Numbered from the stretch's first letter, positions 51,047 through 61,282 are shown. The stretch: 64,000 bases of DNA from an uncultured Clostridia bacterium (GCA_946186665.1 CAMHOE010000004.1:22831-86830), one strand, 5' to 3'. Numbers and translations are program-made. Notes: generated by a model not told the origin, from the letters alone.

Positions 51047-52807
51047 ATGCTCAAAATTCTGAAGCACTTTACCCTGCGGGATCTCGGAGCCGTATTGGTA
51101 GTGCTTTGCTTTATTCTCGTTCAGGTATGGCTTGAGTTGACTATGCCTGACTATATGTCAGAAATAACTATGCTTGTCCAGACTGACGGCAGCGAAATGT
51201 CAGAGATAATCACCTCAGGCGCAAAGATGCTCGGCTGTGCTCTCGGCAGCCTGTTGGCTTCGGTAGTTACTGCTGTTGTGGCTTCTGCTATTTCTGCAAA
51301 TATCGCCGCTAAGCTCCGGTCCAAAATGTTTAATAGAGTACAGTCATTCTCTATGGAAGAGATAGGACGCTTCTCTACTGCAAGCCTTATCACAAGAACT
51401 ACAAACGATATCATACATATACAGATGTTTATCGTTATAGGTATGCAGATGCTTATAAGAGCACCTATTATGGCAGTATGGGCTGTTACAAAGATATCCG
51501 GTAAGCAGTGGCAATGGACTGTTGTTACCGCAGGTTCGGTAATTGTACTGCTGCTTATTATCATAACCTGCGTTCTTCTTGCTTTGCCGAAATTCCGTAA
51601 GATGCAGTCATTGACGGATGACGTGAACCGTGTTACAAGAGAGAACCTTACAGGTATAAATGTAGTGCGTGCATATAACGCAGAAGCCTATCAGGAAGAG
51701 AAATTTGAAAGGGCAAATGACAACCTGACAAGAGCTTCACTGTTTACATCAAAGACAATGTCCTTTATGATGCCGAGCATATCAATGATAATGAGCGGAC
51801 TTTCACTTGCCATATATTGGGTGGGTGCTGTTATCATCAAGGAAACCGCTATGTTTGACAGAGCGGCAGTGTTCTCTGATATGATAGTATTCTCCCAGTA
51901 TGCGATACAGGTAGTAATGTCATTTATGATGCTTGTTGCGATTTTTATACTTATGCCCCGTGCTACTGTTGCGGCAGGCCGTGTAAACGAGGTCATAGAT
52001 ACTGAACCGACCATAGTGGACGGTGAGATATCAGAGAGCGATACAGACAAGCATGGCGAAATAGTATTTGACAATGTAAGCTTCCGCTATCCGGATGCAG
52101 AGGATGACGTAATTCAGGATATATCATTCACAGCAAAAAAAGGCGAGACAGTGGCTCTGATAGGCTCTACAGGCTGCGGTAAAAGCACTGTGATAAACCT
52201 GATACCGCGTTTTTATGATACGACCAAAGGCAGCGTTCTTGTGGACGGTATCAATGTAAAGGAATATACTCAGAAAGCACTGAGAAACAAAATAGGCTAT
52301 ATATCCCAGAAGGCTATACTCTTTTCCGGCACCATAAGCTCTAATATCGCATATGGCGAGAACGGACAGGAAACACCTGACGATAACGCTGTTAACGATG
52401 CGCTGAAAACAGCTCAGGCAAGCGAATTTGTAGACAAGCTTCCTGAGGGAACAGAAAGCTATGTTGCACAGGGAGGAACAAATTTCTCCGGCGGACAAAA
52501 ACAGAGAATATCTATCGCCCGCGCTATCGCAAGAAAGCCTGAGATACTGATATTTGACGATTCATTCTCGGCTCTGGACTATAAAACAGACAGGACACTG
52601 CGAAAGACCCTTGAGGAAAAATGCAGGGACATCACCAAGATAATCGTTGCGCAGCGTATCGGCACGATACGTGACGCAGACAAGATAATCGTGCTGGAGG
52701 ACGGCAGAATAGCCGGCATGGGCAAGCATAAGGAACTCATGCAAAGCTGCGAGACTTATCAGCAGATCGCGCTTTCTCAGCTTTCAAAGGAGGAGCTTGC
52801 ACAATGA
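51047..52807 (+). CDS. ABC exporter subunit 1 (type IV half-transporter, degenerate ATPase site)
   Basis: 586 residues. An N-terminal six-helix exporter domain (about 15-310) is fused to an ATPase domain: Walker A GSTGCGKS, canonical signature FSGGQKQR and Walker B ILIFDDSFSALD. The catalytic Glu after Walker B is Asp and the H-loop reads IVAQRIGTI (Gln for His). This is the usual mark of the degenerate-site partner in heterodimeric multidrug or lipid exporters (BmrC/TM287-like). GGAAGCGAG precedes the ATG. It overlaps its partner gene by 4 bp. Confidence 0.93.
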   Translation: MLKILKHFTLRDLGAVLVVLCFILVQVWLELTMPDYMSEITMLVQTDGSEMSEIITSGAKMLGCALGSLLASVVTAVVASAISANIAAKLRSKMFNRVQSFSMEEIGRFSTASLITRTTNDIIHIQMFIVIGMQMLIRAPIMAVWAVTKISGKQWQWTVVTAGSVIVLLLIIITCVLLALPKFRKMQSLTDDVNRVTRENLTGINVVRAYNAEAYQEEKFERANDNLTRASLFTSKTMSFMMPSISMIMSGLSLAIYWVGAVIIKETAMFDRAAVFSDMIVFSQYAIQVVMSFMMLVAIFILMPRATVAAGRVNEVIDTEPTIVDGEISESDTDKHGEIVFDNVSFRYPDAEDDVIQDISFTAKKGETVALIGSTGCGKSTVINLIPRFYDTTKGSVLVDGINVKEYTQKALRNKIGYISQKAILFSGTISSNIAYGENGQETPDDNAVNDALKTAQASEFVDKLPEGTESYVAQGGTNFSGGQKQRISIARAIARKPEILIFDDSFSALDYKTDRTLRKTLEEKCRDITKIIVAQRIGTIRDADKIIVLEDGRIAGMGKHKELMQSCETYQQIALSQLSKEELAQ

Positions 52808-55197
52808 ACAGTGAAACAAGACAGACCCCGCGCCGCAGAGGGCATATGGGACCACCCGGAGCAAGAGGCGGCGAAAAAGCCAACGACTTCTCCGGCACAT
52901 GGAAAAAGCTTCTCAGCTACTGCCGCAAATACCTTTTCGTGATGATAATAGCGATAGTATTTGCAGCTGTCGGAACAGTATGCACTTTGATAGGGCCGGA
53001 TAAGCTCTCGGAAATGACAGACACAATAACCGCAGGCGTTAAGCCTGACACAGACAAGCTGACAGAAATAACCGAGACTATGGCTCAGAATGTACAATCA
53101 AACTTCTTGAAAATCATGGACGCCCTGTCCTCCGGCACCGATGACCAGAGCGGACTTATGGAAAAGGCAATGAAGATTATGACAGCGGATGATATCTCCG
53201 ATGAGGACAAGGAGCTTTTCCGGAAAACAATGTCAGCGCTCAGAAATTCAGGAGACGAAGAGTCCGCTATGGCTCTTGTAATGACACTGCCGGAGGATAT
53301 TGTTGTAAGGCTTCTTGACCCTGTAGAGATAAACGGTTCAGTTATTTCTTCTAAAGACCAGATAGATACCTTCAATATCCTTATGAAAACAGACACCAAA
53401 GACGGTTCTGCCCTCCAGCAGGCTATGAACAATATGCCGGACTCCGTAAAAAAAGCTATCTACACCGACATAACTGTTGACGGAACAGTCATCACAGGCG
53501 ACGACCAGATAAAGATGCTGGATGTTCTCAAAAGCATGGACTCAGAGGACTCTTCCGCTGCTGTTCAAAAAATGAACAGTCTCCCCTCTTCTGTTACCGG
53601 TCTGATAAACTCCACAGTAGATATGGACAGGATATTTGAGATTGGTATTTTTCTTGTGGTGATATACGCATTAAGCTATGTCCTTTCCGTAGTTCAGGGA
53701 CTTATCATGGCGTCCGTTACACAGCGTGTGTCCAGAAAGATGCGTACAGATATTTCACATAAGATAAACCGTCTGCCCATGTGGTATTACAATAAGACCT
53801 CCACAGGCGATATCCTTTCAAGAGTTACAAACGACGTGGATACGATAGGACAAAGCCTCAACCAAAGCATTGGTGTACTTATCTCCGCTGTAGTACTGCT
53901 CTTCGGAAGCCTGTTTATGATGATAAAGACAAACGGTATCCTTACCCTTACTGCGATAGGCGCAAGTCTTATAGGCTTTATCCTGATGTTTGTAATAATG
54001 GGAAGAAGCCAGAAATACTTTGCGCGTCAGCAAAAGCACCTTGGCATGATAAACGGTCATGTGGAGGAAATATTCTCAGGTCACACAGTTGTCAAAGCCT
54101 ATAACGGCGAGGAAAAGGCAACAGAGATTTTTGACAAGATGAACAGCGACCTTCGTGACAGCAACTTTAAGTCACAGTGTCTTGCAGGAATGATGATGCC
54201 CATGATGAACTTTATAGGAAACTTCGGATATGTGGCTGTCTGCGTTGTCGGCGGCGCACTTGCACTGAACGGCTCCATAAGCTTCGGCGTCATAGTTGCA
54301 TTCATGATCTATGTACGCTACTTCACTCAGCCCCTTTCACAGATCGCACAGTCCATGCAGTCACTGCAATCGGCTGCCGCTGCCGGCGAGCGCGTATTTG
54401 AGTTTCTTGAAGCGGAGGAAATGGATGACGAAAGCTCTAAAAAAGCAGCGCTTACAAAGGCAGAGGGCTATGTTGATTTTTCTCACGTAAAATTCGGCTA
54501 TGAGGGAACAGATAAAATAATCATACATGACTTTACAGCATCATCAAAGCCCGGACAGAAAATAGCCATCGTAGGTCCCACAGGCGCAGGCAAGACCACA
54601 CTTGTAAATCTGCTTATGCGTTTCCATGAGATACAGGACGGCGATATAAAAATAGACGGCATATCCACAAGGGACATCCCAAGAGAAAATGTACATTCCC
54701 AGTTCTGCATGGTATTGCAGGATACATGGCTGTTTGAAGGCACCCTGAGAGAAAATCTTGTGTACAGCACCGAGGGCGTTACTGATGACGACATGAAGAA
54801 AGCCTGCAAGGCAGTAGGCTTATATCATTTTATAAAGACCCTTCCTCACGGGTTTGACACGGTACTGAATGATAACGTAAGTCTTTCACAGGGGCAGAAA
54901 CAGCAGCTCACCATTGCAAGAGCAATGATAGCCAACAAGCCCATGCTTATCCTTGACGAAGCCACAAGCTCCGTAGACACACGCACAGAGTTAAAAATAC
55001 AGGAAGCTATGGACAAGCTCATGGAGAACAGAACATCATTTGTAATAGCTCACAGGCTTTCCACAATAAAGAACGCTGACCTGATACTTGTACTTAAAGA
55101 CGGCGATGTTATCGAGAGCGGCACCCATGACCAACTCATGTCGAAAAAAGGCTTCTATGCCGATTTGTACAACTCTCAGTTTCTGACCACAGCTTAA
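52804..55197 (+). CDS. ABC exporter subunit 2 with large extracellular insertion
   Basis: 797 residues. A basic N-terminal tail and TM1 (about 37-60) are followed by a polar insertion of about 210 residues (about 62-275) before TM2, placed outside the membrane. The remaining exporter core follows. ATPase domain: Walker A GPTGAGKTT, signature LSQGQKQQ (degenerate), Walker B MLILDEATSSVD and H-loop IAHRLSTI (both canonical). The degenerate signature faces the degenerate Walker site of subunit 1, leaving one competent ATP site. Substrate unknown. The ATGA overlap shows coupled expression. Confidence 0.93.
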   Translation: MNSETRQTPRRRGHMGPPGARGGEKANDFSGTWKKLLSYCRKYLFVMIIAIVFAAVGTVCTLIGPDKLSEMTDTITAGVKPDTDKLTEITETMAQNVQSNFLKIMDALSSGTDDQSGLMEKAMKIMTADDISDEDKELFRKTMSALRNSGDEESAMALVMTLPEDIVVRLLDPVEINGSVISSKDQIDTFNILMKTDTKDGSALQQAMNNMPDSVKKAIYTDITVDGTVITGDDQIKMLDVLKSMDSEDSSAAVQKMNSLPSSVTGLINSTVDMDRIFEIGIFLVVIYALSYVLSVVQGLIMASVTQRVSRKMRTDISHKINRLPMWYYNKTSTGDILSRVTNDVDTIGQSLNQSIGVLISAVVLLFGSLFMMIKTNGILTLTAIGASLIGFILMFVIMGRSQKYFARQQKHLGMINGHVEEIFSGHTVVKAYNGEEKATEIFDKMNSDLRDSNFKSQCLAGMMMPMMNFIGNFGYVAVCVVGGALALNGSISFGVIVAFMIYVRYFTQPLSQIAQSMQSLQSAAAAGERVFEFLEAEEMDDESSKKAALTKAEGYVDFSHVKFGYEGTDKIIIHDFTASSKPGQKIAIVGPTGAGKTTLVNLLMRFHEIQDGDIKIDGISTRDIPRENVHSQFCMVLQDTWLFEGTLRENLVYSTEGVTDDDMKKACKAVGLYHFIKTLPHGFDTVLNDNVSLSQGQKQQLTIARAMIANKPMLILDEATSSVDTRTELKIQEAMDKLMENRTSFVIAHRLSTIKNADLILVLKDGDVIESGTHDQLMSKKGFYADLYNSQFLTTA

Positions 55198-55213
55198 TCT
55201 CCTTTCACATTAC

Positions 55214-55256
55214 AACAGGCGTATTATCCTTTCCGGAATAATACGCCTGTGTTTTT
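55214..55256 (+). terminator. Terminator of the ABC exporter operon
   Basis: CAGGCGTATTATCC pairs with GGATAATACGCCTG apart from one mismatch, followed by TGTTTTT. Confidence 0.88.
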
Positions 55257-55308
55257 CATTTATTTACTGCACAATGTTCAAATACTAACCGATATGGATA
55301 TGGTCAAA

Positions 55309-58300
55309 TCATGATTCATCGGTCAGATATGGACTCGAATACGATTTTACAAGTGGCTCAAGCCAGCGGTTTACATCGAGTGTATTGTAGCCCAATTCCT
55401 CCGCTTTTGATATATCCAGAGTGTTCGTCTCGTACACATGAGGAGAACTCAATCTGCCTGCCAATGAAAACTCCGGTCTTTCGTCCGGAGATATTATTGC
55501 TTTTTGGCTTATTATTGCTTCAGCCTGCTTTATGACTTCTCCGATAGATATAGTATTTTTAAATGCTATATTTACCGTTCCGGAAAAATCCTGATGTGCT
55601 GCCCAGAGTATAAAGCGAACCAACTCTTTCTCATCTATCACGGAAAGTTCCTGTGAAATATAATCAGCGTCTATAAAGGTCTGAAAACCAACTCCATTAC
55701 AGAGGTATGCGACCTCCGCCTTTGTAAACAGATAAGGTACCCTGACGATAACAACAGACATATCTCCGGAGCTTGCAGCCGCATTCGTTTCTGAAAGAAT
55801 ACGGTTCCTGACGATCTCATCTGTTTCTCCGCCGTCAAATATACTGTCAGCAGAAAAAATCTCCAAAGCTTCATCAGGAGCAAAATCAGTCTCTTTTATC
55901 CCCTTCTTATTCTGAGAAGCATATACGGCTGATGAAGATATCTGTATATATCTTTTACATTCCACATTGTCAATAATGCTGTTCACGTTTGCAGGGTCTG
56001 CTGCTGTGTTATCTATGACAACATCAAAGCTTTTTCCCCTCAGCGCTCTGAGCATACTCTTCGGATCCGAAATATCAAATCTGACTTTCTTCACCTCTGC
56101 GCCAAAGTAGACATGGTCACCGATATCCGCGACTGTAACATTGTTTCCTGATGCTAAAAGTCCGGATACTATTGCAGTGCCTACAAGGTCTGACGCGCCT
56201 ACCACCAGTACCTCGCTGCCGACTACGGGTAAAGCCGCCTTGCCTGTAAGGACTGCATATTCCTGTGAAAGACTGCTCATATCTTTTACTACTACATTGC
56301 TCTTCCATGCAATATTCTTTTTCAGGACAGCAGCCGGATGTCCGCCTATATAGCAGTTATTCGGGAACTCCTCCTGTAGAACACTTCCGTTTTCAACTAC
56401 GCTTCCTACTCCTATAACTGCGCCTCCGACAACAGAACAATCGGAACCCATCCTCACATGTTCTCCTATGTAGATGCTGTCACGAACTTTTCGCTTTTCC
56501 TTTTCTCCCGTTTCCAGATCAAACAATGATATCGTATCCCCAACGAACGTACTATCCGCACATATAGCAGAAACATTCTCAGAGAAGGTACAGTCAGCAC
56601 CAATAACTATCCTCTTTCCTTCAAGGGCAGTAAGTATCAGGTTTTCCCCAAAAGTACAGTTTTCACCTATAGTTATACTTGATGTATTGCTGTGAGCCAT
56701 TACACCGATATCGGAACTGTTCAGCTCACAATCATCTCCGATAATGACTCTTGATTTACCCTTCATACCCTCAGAGGTTATGCTGCACTTGCCGCCGAAG
56801 CTGCATTTCTTTCCTATCACTACGATTGCATTTGAGTCCAGTGTTATACTGAGATTTTTGGTACGTACAGCGTGTTCATCTATACGTATATGATTATTGA
56901 AGCCGTTGAACTGCACACTGCCTATTATATTTCTATAGCCCTCTACAGTGTTTCCGTATACATCAAAATAGTCACTATCCATCAGCTCAAGGTTTTCCAG
57001 GATAACGGGCTGATGATTTCTGAGGATAAAATCCTTTATCTCTGTAAAGCCGTATCGGGTCAGTCTGTCCGTCATAGTGTCAGCATGGTCCTTGTTTACA
57101 GCGACAATATAGTATTCATCGCTCTTGCCTTCCATGAGTTCAACATCTGTAAAATTCGGGTCAGCCTTCTGTCTCGGTATACTTGTAAGTATACAATCCG
57201 CCTCAAGTCCGAAATATTTTTTCAGTATCATTTCAAAACGAGGATTGCTCACCCATATTGCGATCTTCCTGTTTCCATGATTTTCCGAAGCAGCCTTTGC
57301 CAACAGATAAAGCTCTTTGTCCGTATCTGAAAAGCGTCTTGTTTCCTCAGCGAATACAAGGTCATACAGCATATGGTATCTTGCGCCATAGGCAAGATAT
57401 CCGAAATCTGTATTATCAAGCTTATCAAAGAACAGATTTCTGTTTTTACTGAGTATATGGCTCTTGATTATTATACCGTTGCTCTTTGCGGCATCTTCTG
57501 TTTTTTCGAGCTTGCACTTGTACAAAGCAGGCTTAAGCGTTTCAAAGAGCTTCTCAGCTTTTTCGTTATTAAGCAGAACAACGGAGGTGCCCATCTTTCC
57601 CCACATTTCCCTGTCGGTGTTCTTTATACCCCAGAAATCACCGAGAGTAAAGTCTCCTGCCCTCGGAAGCCTGCTATAGAGACAGTTGCCGCAGGAGGTA
57701 CAGTCAGAATTGACGGTAAGAAAAGCCATGAAATACGGGTCGTTTCTTGCGGTAACATAGCTTTTTGTTCCGTCCTCAAACTCTATGCTGACACCGGACG
57801 ACCACCCTCTGTTTTCCTTATCTCTGAAATTCAGGCGTTTTATCGGCTTTCCGTCATAAATATCATTCCAGTACTTTTTAAAAACCTTATAGGATGGAAT
57901 TCCATGACAAAGAATATCTATGGAATACAGATTGTCATATTTTTTTCCGACACAGGCATACAGCGCCGCATTCTGGCATGGCGTACCAGAGAACAGAACA
58001 AGCTTGCCCTTGTCGAGCAGCTTCTTGATTTCTCTGTATATATCTCCGGTATAGCTCTGCATATATTTGGAACCTCTGAGCTTATCCAGATCTTTCTTAT
58101 TATCCACAATGATATGTTCGACCGAAAAGTCATCCCTGAGGGCAGCTCCACATACATATCCGCCCTGTTCAATGATATACTCAGCTATGACCGAGAACAT
58201 ACCTCCGGAAGAGCTTTTATAGCTTATCCTGTCCTCTGCCATCACAGCATAGCATTTCGGGTCGGGATCATTGGTGTACTGAGGATTAAGGTAAGTACAC

Positions 58301-58479
58301 CTTTTCACACAAAGCCCGCAGTTTATACACTTATCATTATCAACAGAAGGCTTCAGGAAACCCTCTTTATCCGTTATCATTTCAATAGCATTTTTCGGAC
58401 AGACACTGCAGCAGGCTGAACAGCCGGAACAGTTGACCATATCCATTTTTTCTGCCACAGTATTTCTCTCTGTCTCCAT
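55309..58479 (-). CDS. Three-part fusion: FrhB-like Fe-S oxidoreductase, left-handed beta-helix, SDR epimerase
   Basis: About 1,056 residues. Residues 15-65: two ferredoxin-type 4Fe-4S motifs (CSGCSACCSVCP and CINCGLCVKRC). Residues 75-360: coenzyme F420 hydrogenase/dehydrogenase beta-subunit (FrhB) N and C domains, with FSGTPCQNAAL, DILCHGIPS, CTSCGNCLYSRLPRAGDFTLGDFWG; this class often sits in exopolysaccharide loci. Residues 400-510: possible Rossmann-like linker. Residues 520-730: left-handed beta-helix like hexapeptide acyltransferases (IGENCTFGENL, CYIGGHPAAVLKK). Residues 740-1045: NAD-dependent epimerase/SDR with VLVVGASDLVGTAIVSGL, ISSSAVYAS. The start at 58479 has GGAAG; an ATG at 58512 lacks a ribosome binding site. 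Probably builds or modifies a surface sugar. Confidence 0.85.
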   Translation of the reverse strand: METERNTVAEKMDMVNCSGCSACCSVCPKNAIEMITDKEGFLKPSVDNDKCINCGLCVKRCTYLNPQYTNDPDPKCYAVMAEDRISYKSSSGGMFSVIAEYIIEQGGYVCGAALRDDFSVEHIIVDNKKDLDKLRGSKYMQSYTGDIYREIKKLLDKGKLVLFSGTPCQNAALYACVGKKYDNLYSIDILCHGIPSYKVFKKYWNDIYDGKPIKRLNFRDKENRGWSSGVSIEFEDGTKSYVTARNDPYFMAFLTVNSDCTSCGNCLYSRLPRAGDFTLGDFWGIKNTDREMWGKMGTSVVLLNNEKAEKLFETLKPALYKCKLEKTEDAAKSNGIIIKSHILSKNRNLFFDKLDNTDFGYLAYGARYHMLYDLVFAEETRRFSDTDKELYLLAKAASENHGNRKIAIWVSNPRFEMILKKYFGLEADCILTSIPRQKADPNFTDVELMEGKSDEYYIVAVNKDHADTMTDRLTRYGFTEIKDFILRNHQPVILENLELMDSDYFDVYGNTVEGYRNIIGSVQFNGFNNHIRIDEHAVRTKNLSITLDSNAIVVIGKKCSFGGKCSITSEGMKGKSRVIIGDDCELNSSDIGVMAHSNTSSITIGENCTFGENLILTALEGKRIVIGADCTFSENVSAICADSTFVGDTISLFDLETGEKEKRKVRDSIYIGEHVRMGSDCSVVGGAVIGVGSVVENGSVLQEEFPNNCYIGGHPAAVLKKNIAWKSNVVVKDMSSLSQEYAVLTGKAALPVVGSEVLVVGASDLVGTAIVSGLLASGNNVTVADIGDHVYFGAEVKKVRFDISDPKSMLRALRGKSFDVVIDNTAADPANVNSIIDNVECKRYIQISSSAVYASQNKKGIKETDFAPDEALEIFSADSIFDGGETDEIVRNRILSETNAAASSGDMSVVIVRVPYLFTKAEVAYLCNGVGFQTFIDADYISQELSVIDEKELVRFILWAAHQDFSGTVNIAFKNTISIGEVIKQAEAIISQKAIISPDERPEFSLAGRLSSPHVYETNTLDISKAEELGYNTLDVNRWLEPLVKSYSSPYLTDES

Positions 58480-58598
58480 ATCATCACTTCCATCAAGTAT
58501 ATTTTTGAACATTATAATACAGTCTGAAGAAAATTATCCTCCCCTGTATTCCTTCAGATATTATTCTATCATATAACAAACGCCATATCAATAACTTA

Positions 58599-58617
58599 AT
58601 ATCCTTTGCCGGATATT
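58599..58617 (-). terminator. Weak hairpin after the rib operon
   Basis: AATATCC/GGATATT 7-bp stem, 10 bp after the HAD gene stop. It lacks a strong T-tract. Low confidence. Confidence 0.35.
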
Positions 58618-58626
58618 TAAACAATA

Positions 58627-59268
58627 TCAGATGATATCCGGAAGTTCATTCGGAGAAGCAATCACACAATCAGCCGCAGCAAGCTCCTCTCCTGTTCCGA
58701 AGCCATATGCACAGCCAATGGTTTTTATTCCATGCGCTATGCCTACTTTTATATCAGAAGCCCTGTCGCCTATCATTATATATGAAGTGTCCGGATACTT
58801 TTCTTTGAGACTCAAAAAAATATCCTCCTTAGGAATAAAGCCATATTCCTCTGCGCAGAAATAGTCATCGAACCAGCGGTCGAGCATCAGCTGACCGCGA
58901 TGTGCTTCCATATATGAATTCCGGCAATTTGAAAGGATAAACATACGCATCCCCCGGCTCTTAAGAGTATCAAGAGCTTCGGGGATACCTTCATACAGGC
59001 AAGCCTTTCCGGAGCGAATGCCGCTTATCATTTCTCTGCCGATAGTCATACTTGCCCTCTGCATAATATCCTTCGGAAGCTCCGGCATAAAGCTGTTCCA
59101 CATATCCGGAGCATTTACTCCCAGATATTTTGAAACATCGTCATCGCTGTAGGTATGCGCAGGCGCATGACCTTCCTTTACAAGCATATCATAGGCAGTC
59201 CTGAATGCACAGCCGTACAGATGCTTTGTGTTGTGAAGTGTGCCGTCATAATCAAATACCAGTGTCAT
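58627..59268 (-). CDS. HAD-superfamily phosphatase at the end of the rib operon
   Basis: 213 residues. Class I HAD hydrolase: motif I FDYDGTLHN, a helical cap (about 18-85), motif II FILSNCRNS, a motif III Lys region (FIPKEDIF), and motif IV MIGDRASDIKVGIAHG. Looks like the Gph/YqaB type. It begins 3 bp after the ribH stop. Riboflavin synthesis needs a HAD phosphatase to remove phosphate from the pyrimidine intermediate made by RibD, so this gene could fill that step (as YcsE does in Bacillus). That role is inferred from position. Confidence 0.85.
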   Translation of the reverse strand: MTLVFDYDGTLHNTKHLYGCAFRTAYDMLVKEGHAPAHTYSDDDVSKYLGVNAPDMWNSFMPELPKDIMQRASMTIGREMISGIRSGKACLYEGIPEALDTLKSRGMRMFILSNCRNSYMEAHRGQLMLDRWFDDYFCAEEYGFIPKEDIFLSLKEKYPDTSYIMIGDRASDIKVGIAHGIKTIGCAYGFGTGEELAAADCVIASPNELPDII

Positions 59269-59271
59269 TTC

Positions 59272-59742
59272 TTATATCTGCCTCATAACATTGACCATCT
59301 CTATGGCGCCCAGCGCGCAGTCATAGCCCTTGTTGCCTGCCTTAGAGCCTGCGCGTTCTATAGCCTGCTCAATATTCTCCGTTGCGATAACACCGAACAG
59401 AACCGGAATACCGCTCTTTAAGCCTGCCTGTGCTATACCCTTTGTGGTTTCGTTGACTACAAGCTCATAATGTGACGTTGAACCTCTTATTACAGCACCC
59501 ACACATATTACCGCGTCATACTTTCCGCTGTCAGCCATTTTCTGGGCAATGACCGGTATTTCAAATGCACCCGGAACCCATACTGCATCAATGTTTTTTT
59601 CCTCTACGCCGTGACGTACAAGACCGTCTACAGCACCTTCAAGAAGCTTTTCAACTATAAAGCTGTTGAACCTTGAAGCTATTATACCTACTCTCATGCC
59701 CTCAGGCGCTACTACCTTTCCTTCCAGTACGTTGATATTCAT
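59272..59742 (-). CDS. ribH: 6,7-dimethyl-8-ribityllumazine synthase
   Basis: 156 residues, typical. Condenses the pyrimidine with dihydroxybutanone phosphate. [47 protein letters not shown] and the catalytic His in TSHYE are all present. GCAAGGAGGAA precedes the ATG, which overlaps the ribBA stop (ATGA). Confidence 0.97.
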   Translation of the reverse strand: MNINVLEGKVVAPEGMRVGIIASRFNSFIVEKLLEGAVDGLVRHGVEEKNIDAVWVPGAFEIPVIAQKMADSGKYDAVICVGAVIRGSTSHYELVVNETTKGIAQAGLKSGIPVLFGVIATENIEQAIERAGSKAGNKGYDCALGAIEMVNVMRQI

Positions 59743-60977
59743 GACTGTTCCTCCTTGCTGTTCTCATCGAATTTAATATTATTGAAGATGTGTCCCATCC
59801 TGTCCTGCTTTGTTTTAAGATAGAACTCATCATACTTGCCGGGGTCTATCTCTATAGGCACACGTTCCTTTATAGTGAAGTCAAAGCCCTCAAGACCATA
59901 TATCTTGCATGGATTGTTCGTAAGCAGTCTCAGAGACTTCACCCCCAGATTCTGCAATATCTGAGCTCCGTTCCAGTACTCTCTCAGGTCCGGAGCGAAG
60001 CCCAGCTTAATGTTTGCATCAACTGTATCAAGTCCCTGTTCCTGAAGCTCGTATGCCTTCAGCTTGTTTATCAGACCTATACCTCTGCCCTCCTGACGCA
60101 TATACAGTATGATACCTCTTCCTTCTTTTTGTATCATTCTCATAGCGGTATGGAGCTGCTCTCCGCAGTCGCAGCGTGCCGAACCGAAAACATCTCCTGT
60201 AAGACACTCTGAGTGTACACGGCAAAGAATATCCTCGCCGTCTCCTATTTCTCCGCAAACCAGCGCAAGATGATGTTCTCCTGTAATGTCATTCACAAAA
60301 CCGTATATCTGAAAATCGCCGTATGCAGTGGGCAGCTTTGCAGATGCCTGTTGAAGCATATGGTTCTCATGACGTCTTATATGATCCTGTAAATCTTTTA
60401 TAGTTATAAAGCAAATTCCGTGTTCCTTTGCAAGCTCCCATAATTCAGGGGTACGCATCATGGTTCCGTCATCACGCATTATCTCACAGCACAAGCCGCA
60501 TTCTTCAAGTCCTGCAAGCCTGCAAAGGTCAACAGTAGCTTCCGTATGACCGTTGCGTACAAGAACGCCGCCCTTCCTTGCTGTAAGGGGAAAGACATGA
60601 CCGGGTCTTCTTAAATCTCCCGGTTTTGTTTTCGGGTCAGCGCAGGCACGGCAGGTGTATCCTCTTTCCTGTGCGGAAATACCCGTAGTAGTGTCCACAT
60701 GGTCGATAGACACCGTAAATGCTGTGCTGTGATTGTCCGTGTTTTCTGCGACCATCTGGGGCAAATCGAGACGCTTAGCTATCTTCTCGGACATGGGAGT
60801 GCATATCAGACCCCTGCCATACTTAGCCATAAAATTCACATTTTCCGTTGTAGCGAACTGAGCCGCACAGATAAGGTCGCCCTCGTTTTCTCTGTCCGGG
60901 TCGTCGGTACAGAGTATCAGCTTTCCGCTGCGGAGAGCATCCAGTGCCTCCGGTATCGTATTATACTTATATTCCAT
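59739..60977 (-). CDS. ribBA: Bifunctional DHBP synthase/GTP cyclohydrolase II
   Basis: 412 residues. The N-terminal half makes 3,4-dihydroxy-2-butanone 4-phosphate ([39 protein letters not shown]). The C-terminal half opens GTP (zinc ligands in [39 protein letters not shown]). AAAGGTGG sets the ATG at 60977; a longer frame to 61085 would run into the miniature element. Its leader is formed by that element, which separates it from ribE. Confidence 0.97.
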   Translation of the reverse strand: MEYKYNTIPEALDALRSGKLILCTDDPDRENEGDLICAAQFATTENVNFMAKYGRGLICTPMSEKIAKRLDLPQMVAENTDNHSTAFTVSIDHVDTTTGISAQERGYTCRACADPKTKPGDLRRPGHVFPLTARKGGVLVRNGHTEATVDLCRLAGLEECGLCCEIMRDDGTMMRTPELWELAKEHGICFITIKDLQDHIRRHENHMLQQASAKLPTAYGDFQIYGFVNDITGEHHLALVCGEIGDGEDILCRVHSECLTGDVFGSARCDCGEQLHTAMRMIQKEGRGIILYMRQEGRGIGLINKLKAYELQEQGLDTVDANIKLGFAPDLREYWNGAQILQNLGVKSLRLLTNNPCKIYGLEGFDFTIKERVPIEIDPGKYDEFYLKTKQDRMGHIFNNIKFDENSKEEQS

Positions 60978-61000
60978 TCTTAAACCACCTTTACACTTTA

Positions 61001-61256
61001 GGGGTTCTCTAAAAACCGGAACACGAGCGAGTTTGCGTATATGGATTTTTTCGTAGACGAGGCGGCGGAATGCTTCCGCTTTCAATTTAAGTTTTGATAA
61101 TAAATAAAACTTTAAAAGTATTTATTCTATCAAAACAAAGTCGGGATCGGCGGCTCGCCGACCGCATTAATACTTTATGTATTAAAATGCGTGCCTTCGA
61201 AGTATACGGAAAAAGACATAGCAAAATCGCCGTGAGGGAGGTTTTTAGAGGTTCCC
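61001..61256. mobile_element. MITE-like element with TTTA target duplication
   Basis: 256 bp bounded by imperfect terminal inverted repeats: GGGGTTCTCTAAAAACC at the left, GGTTTTTAGAGGTTCCC at the right (11 bp perfect, 14 of 17 overall). It is flanked on both sides by TTTA (60997-61000 and 61257-61260). It holds several hairpins: GCGGAA/TTCCGC, a long GTTTTGATA..TATCAAAAC pair, GGCG/CGCC and AATAC/GTATT. No transposase is encoded. It lies in the ribE-ribBA gap of the operon, where a non-autonomous element appears to have inserted. Confidence 0.75.
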
Positions 61257-61282
61257 TTTATATCATCGCACTGAACAAGCTT

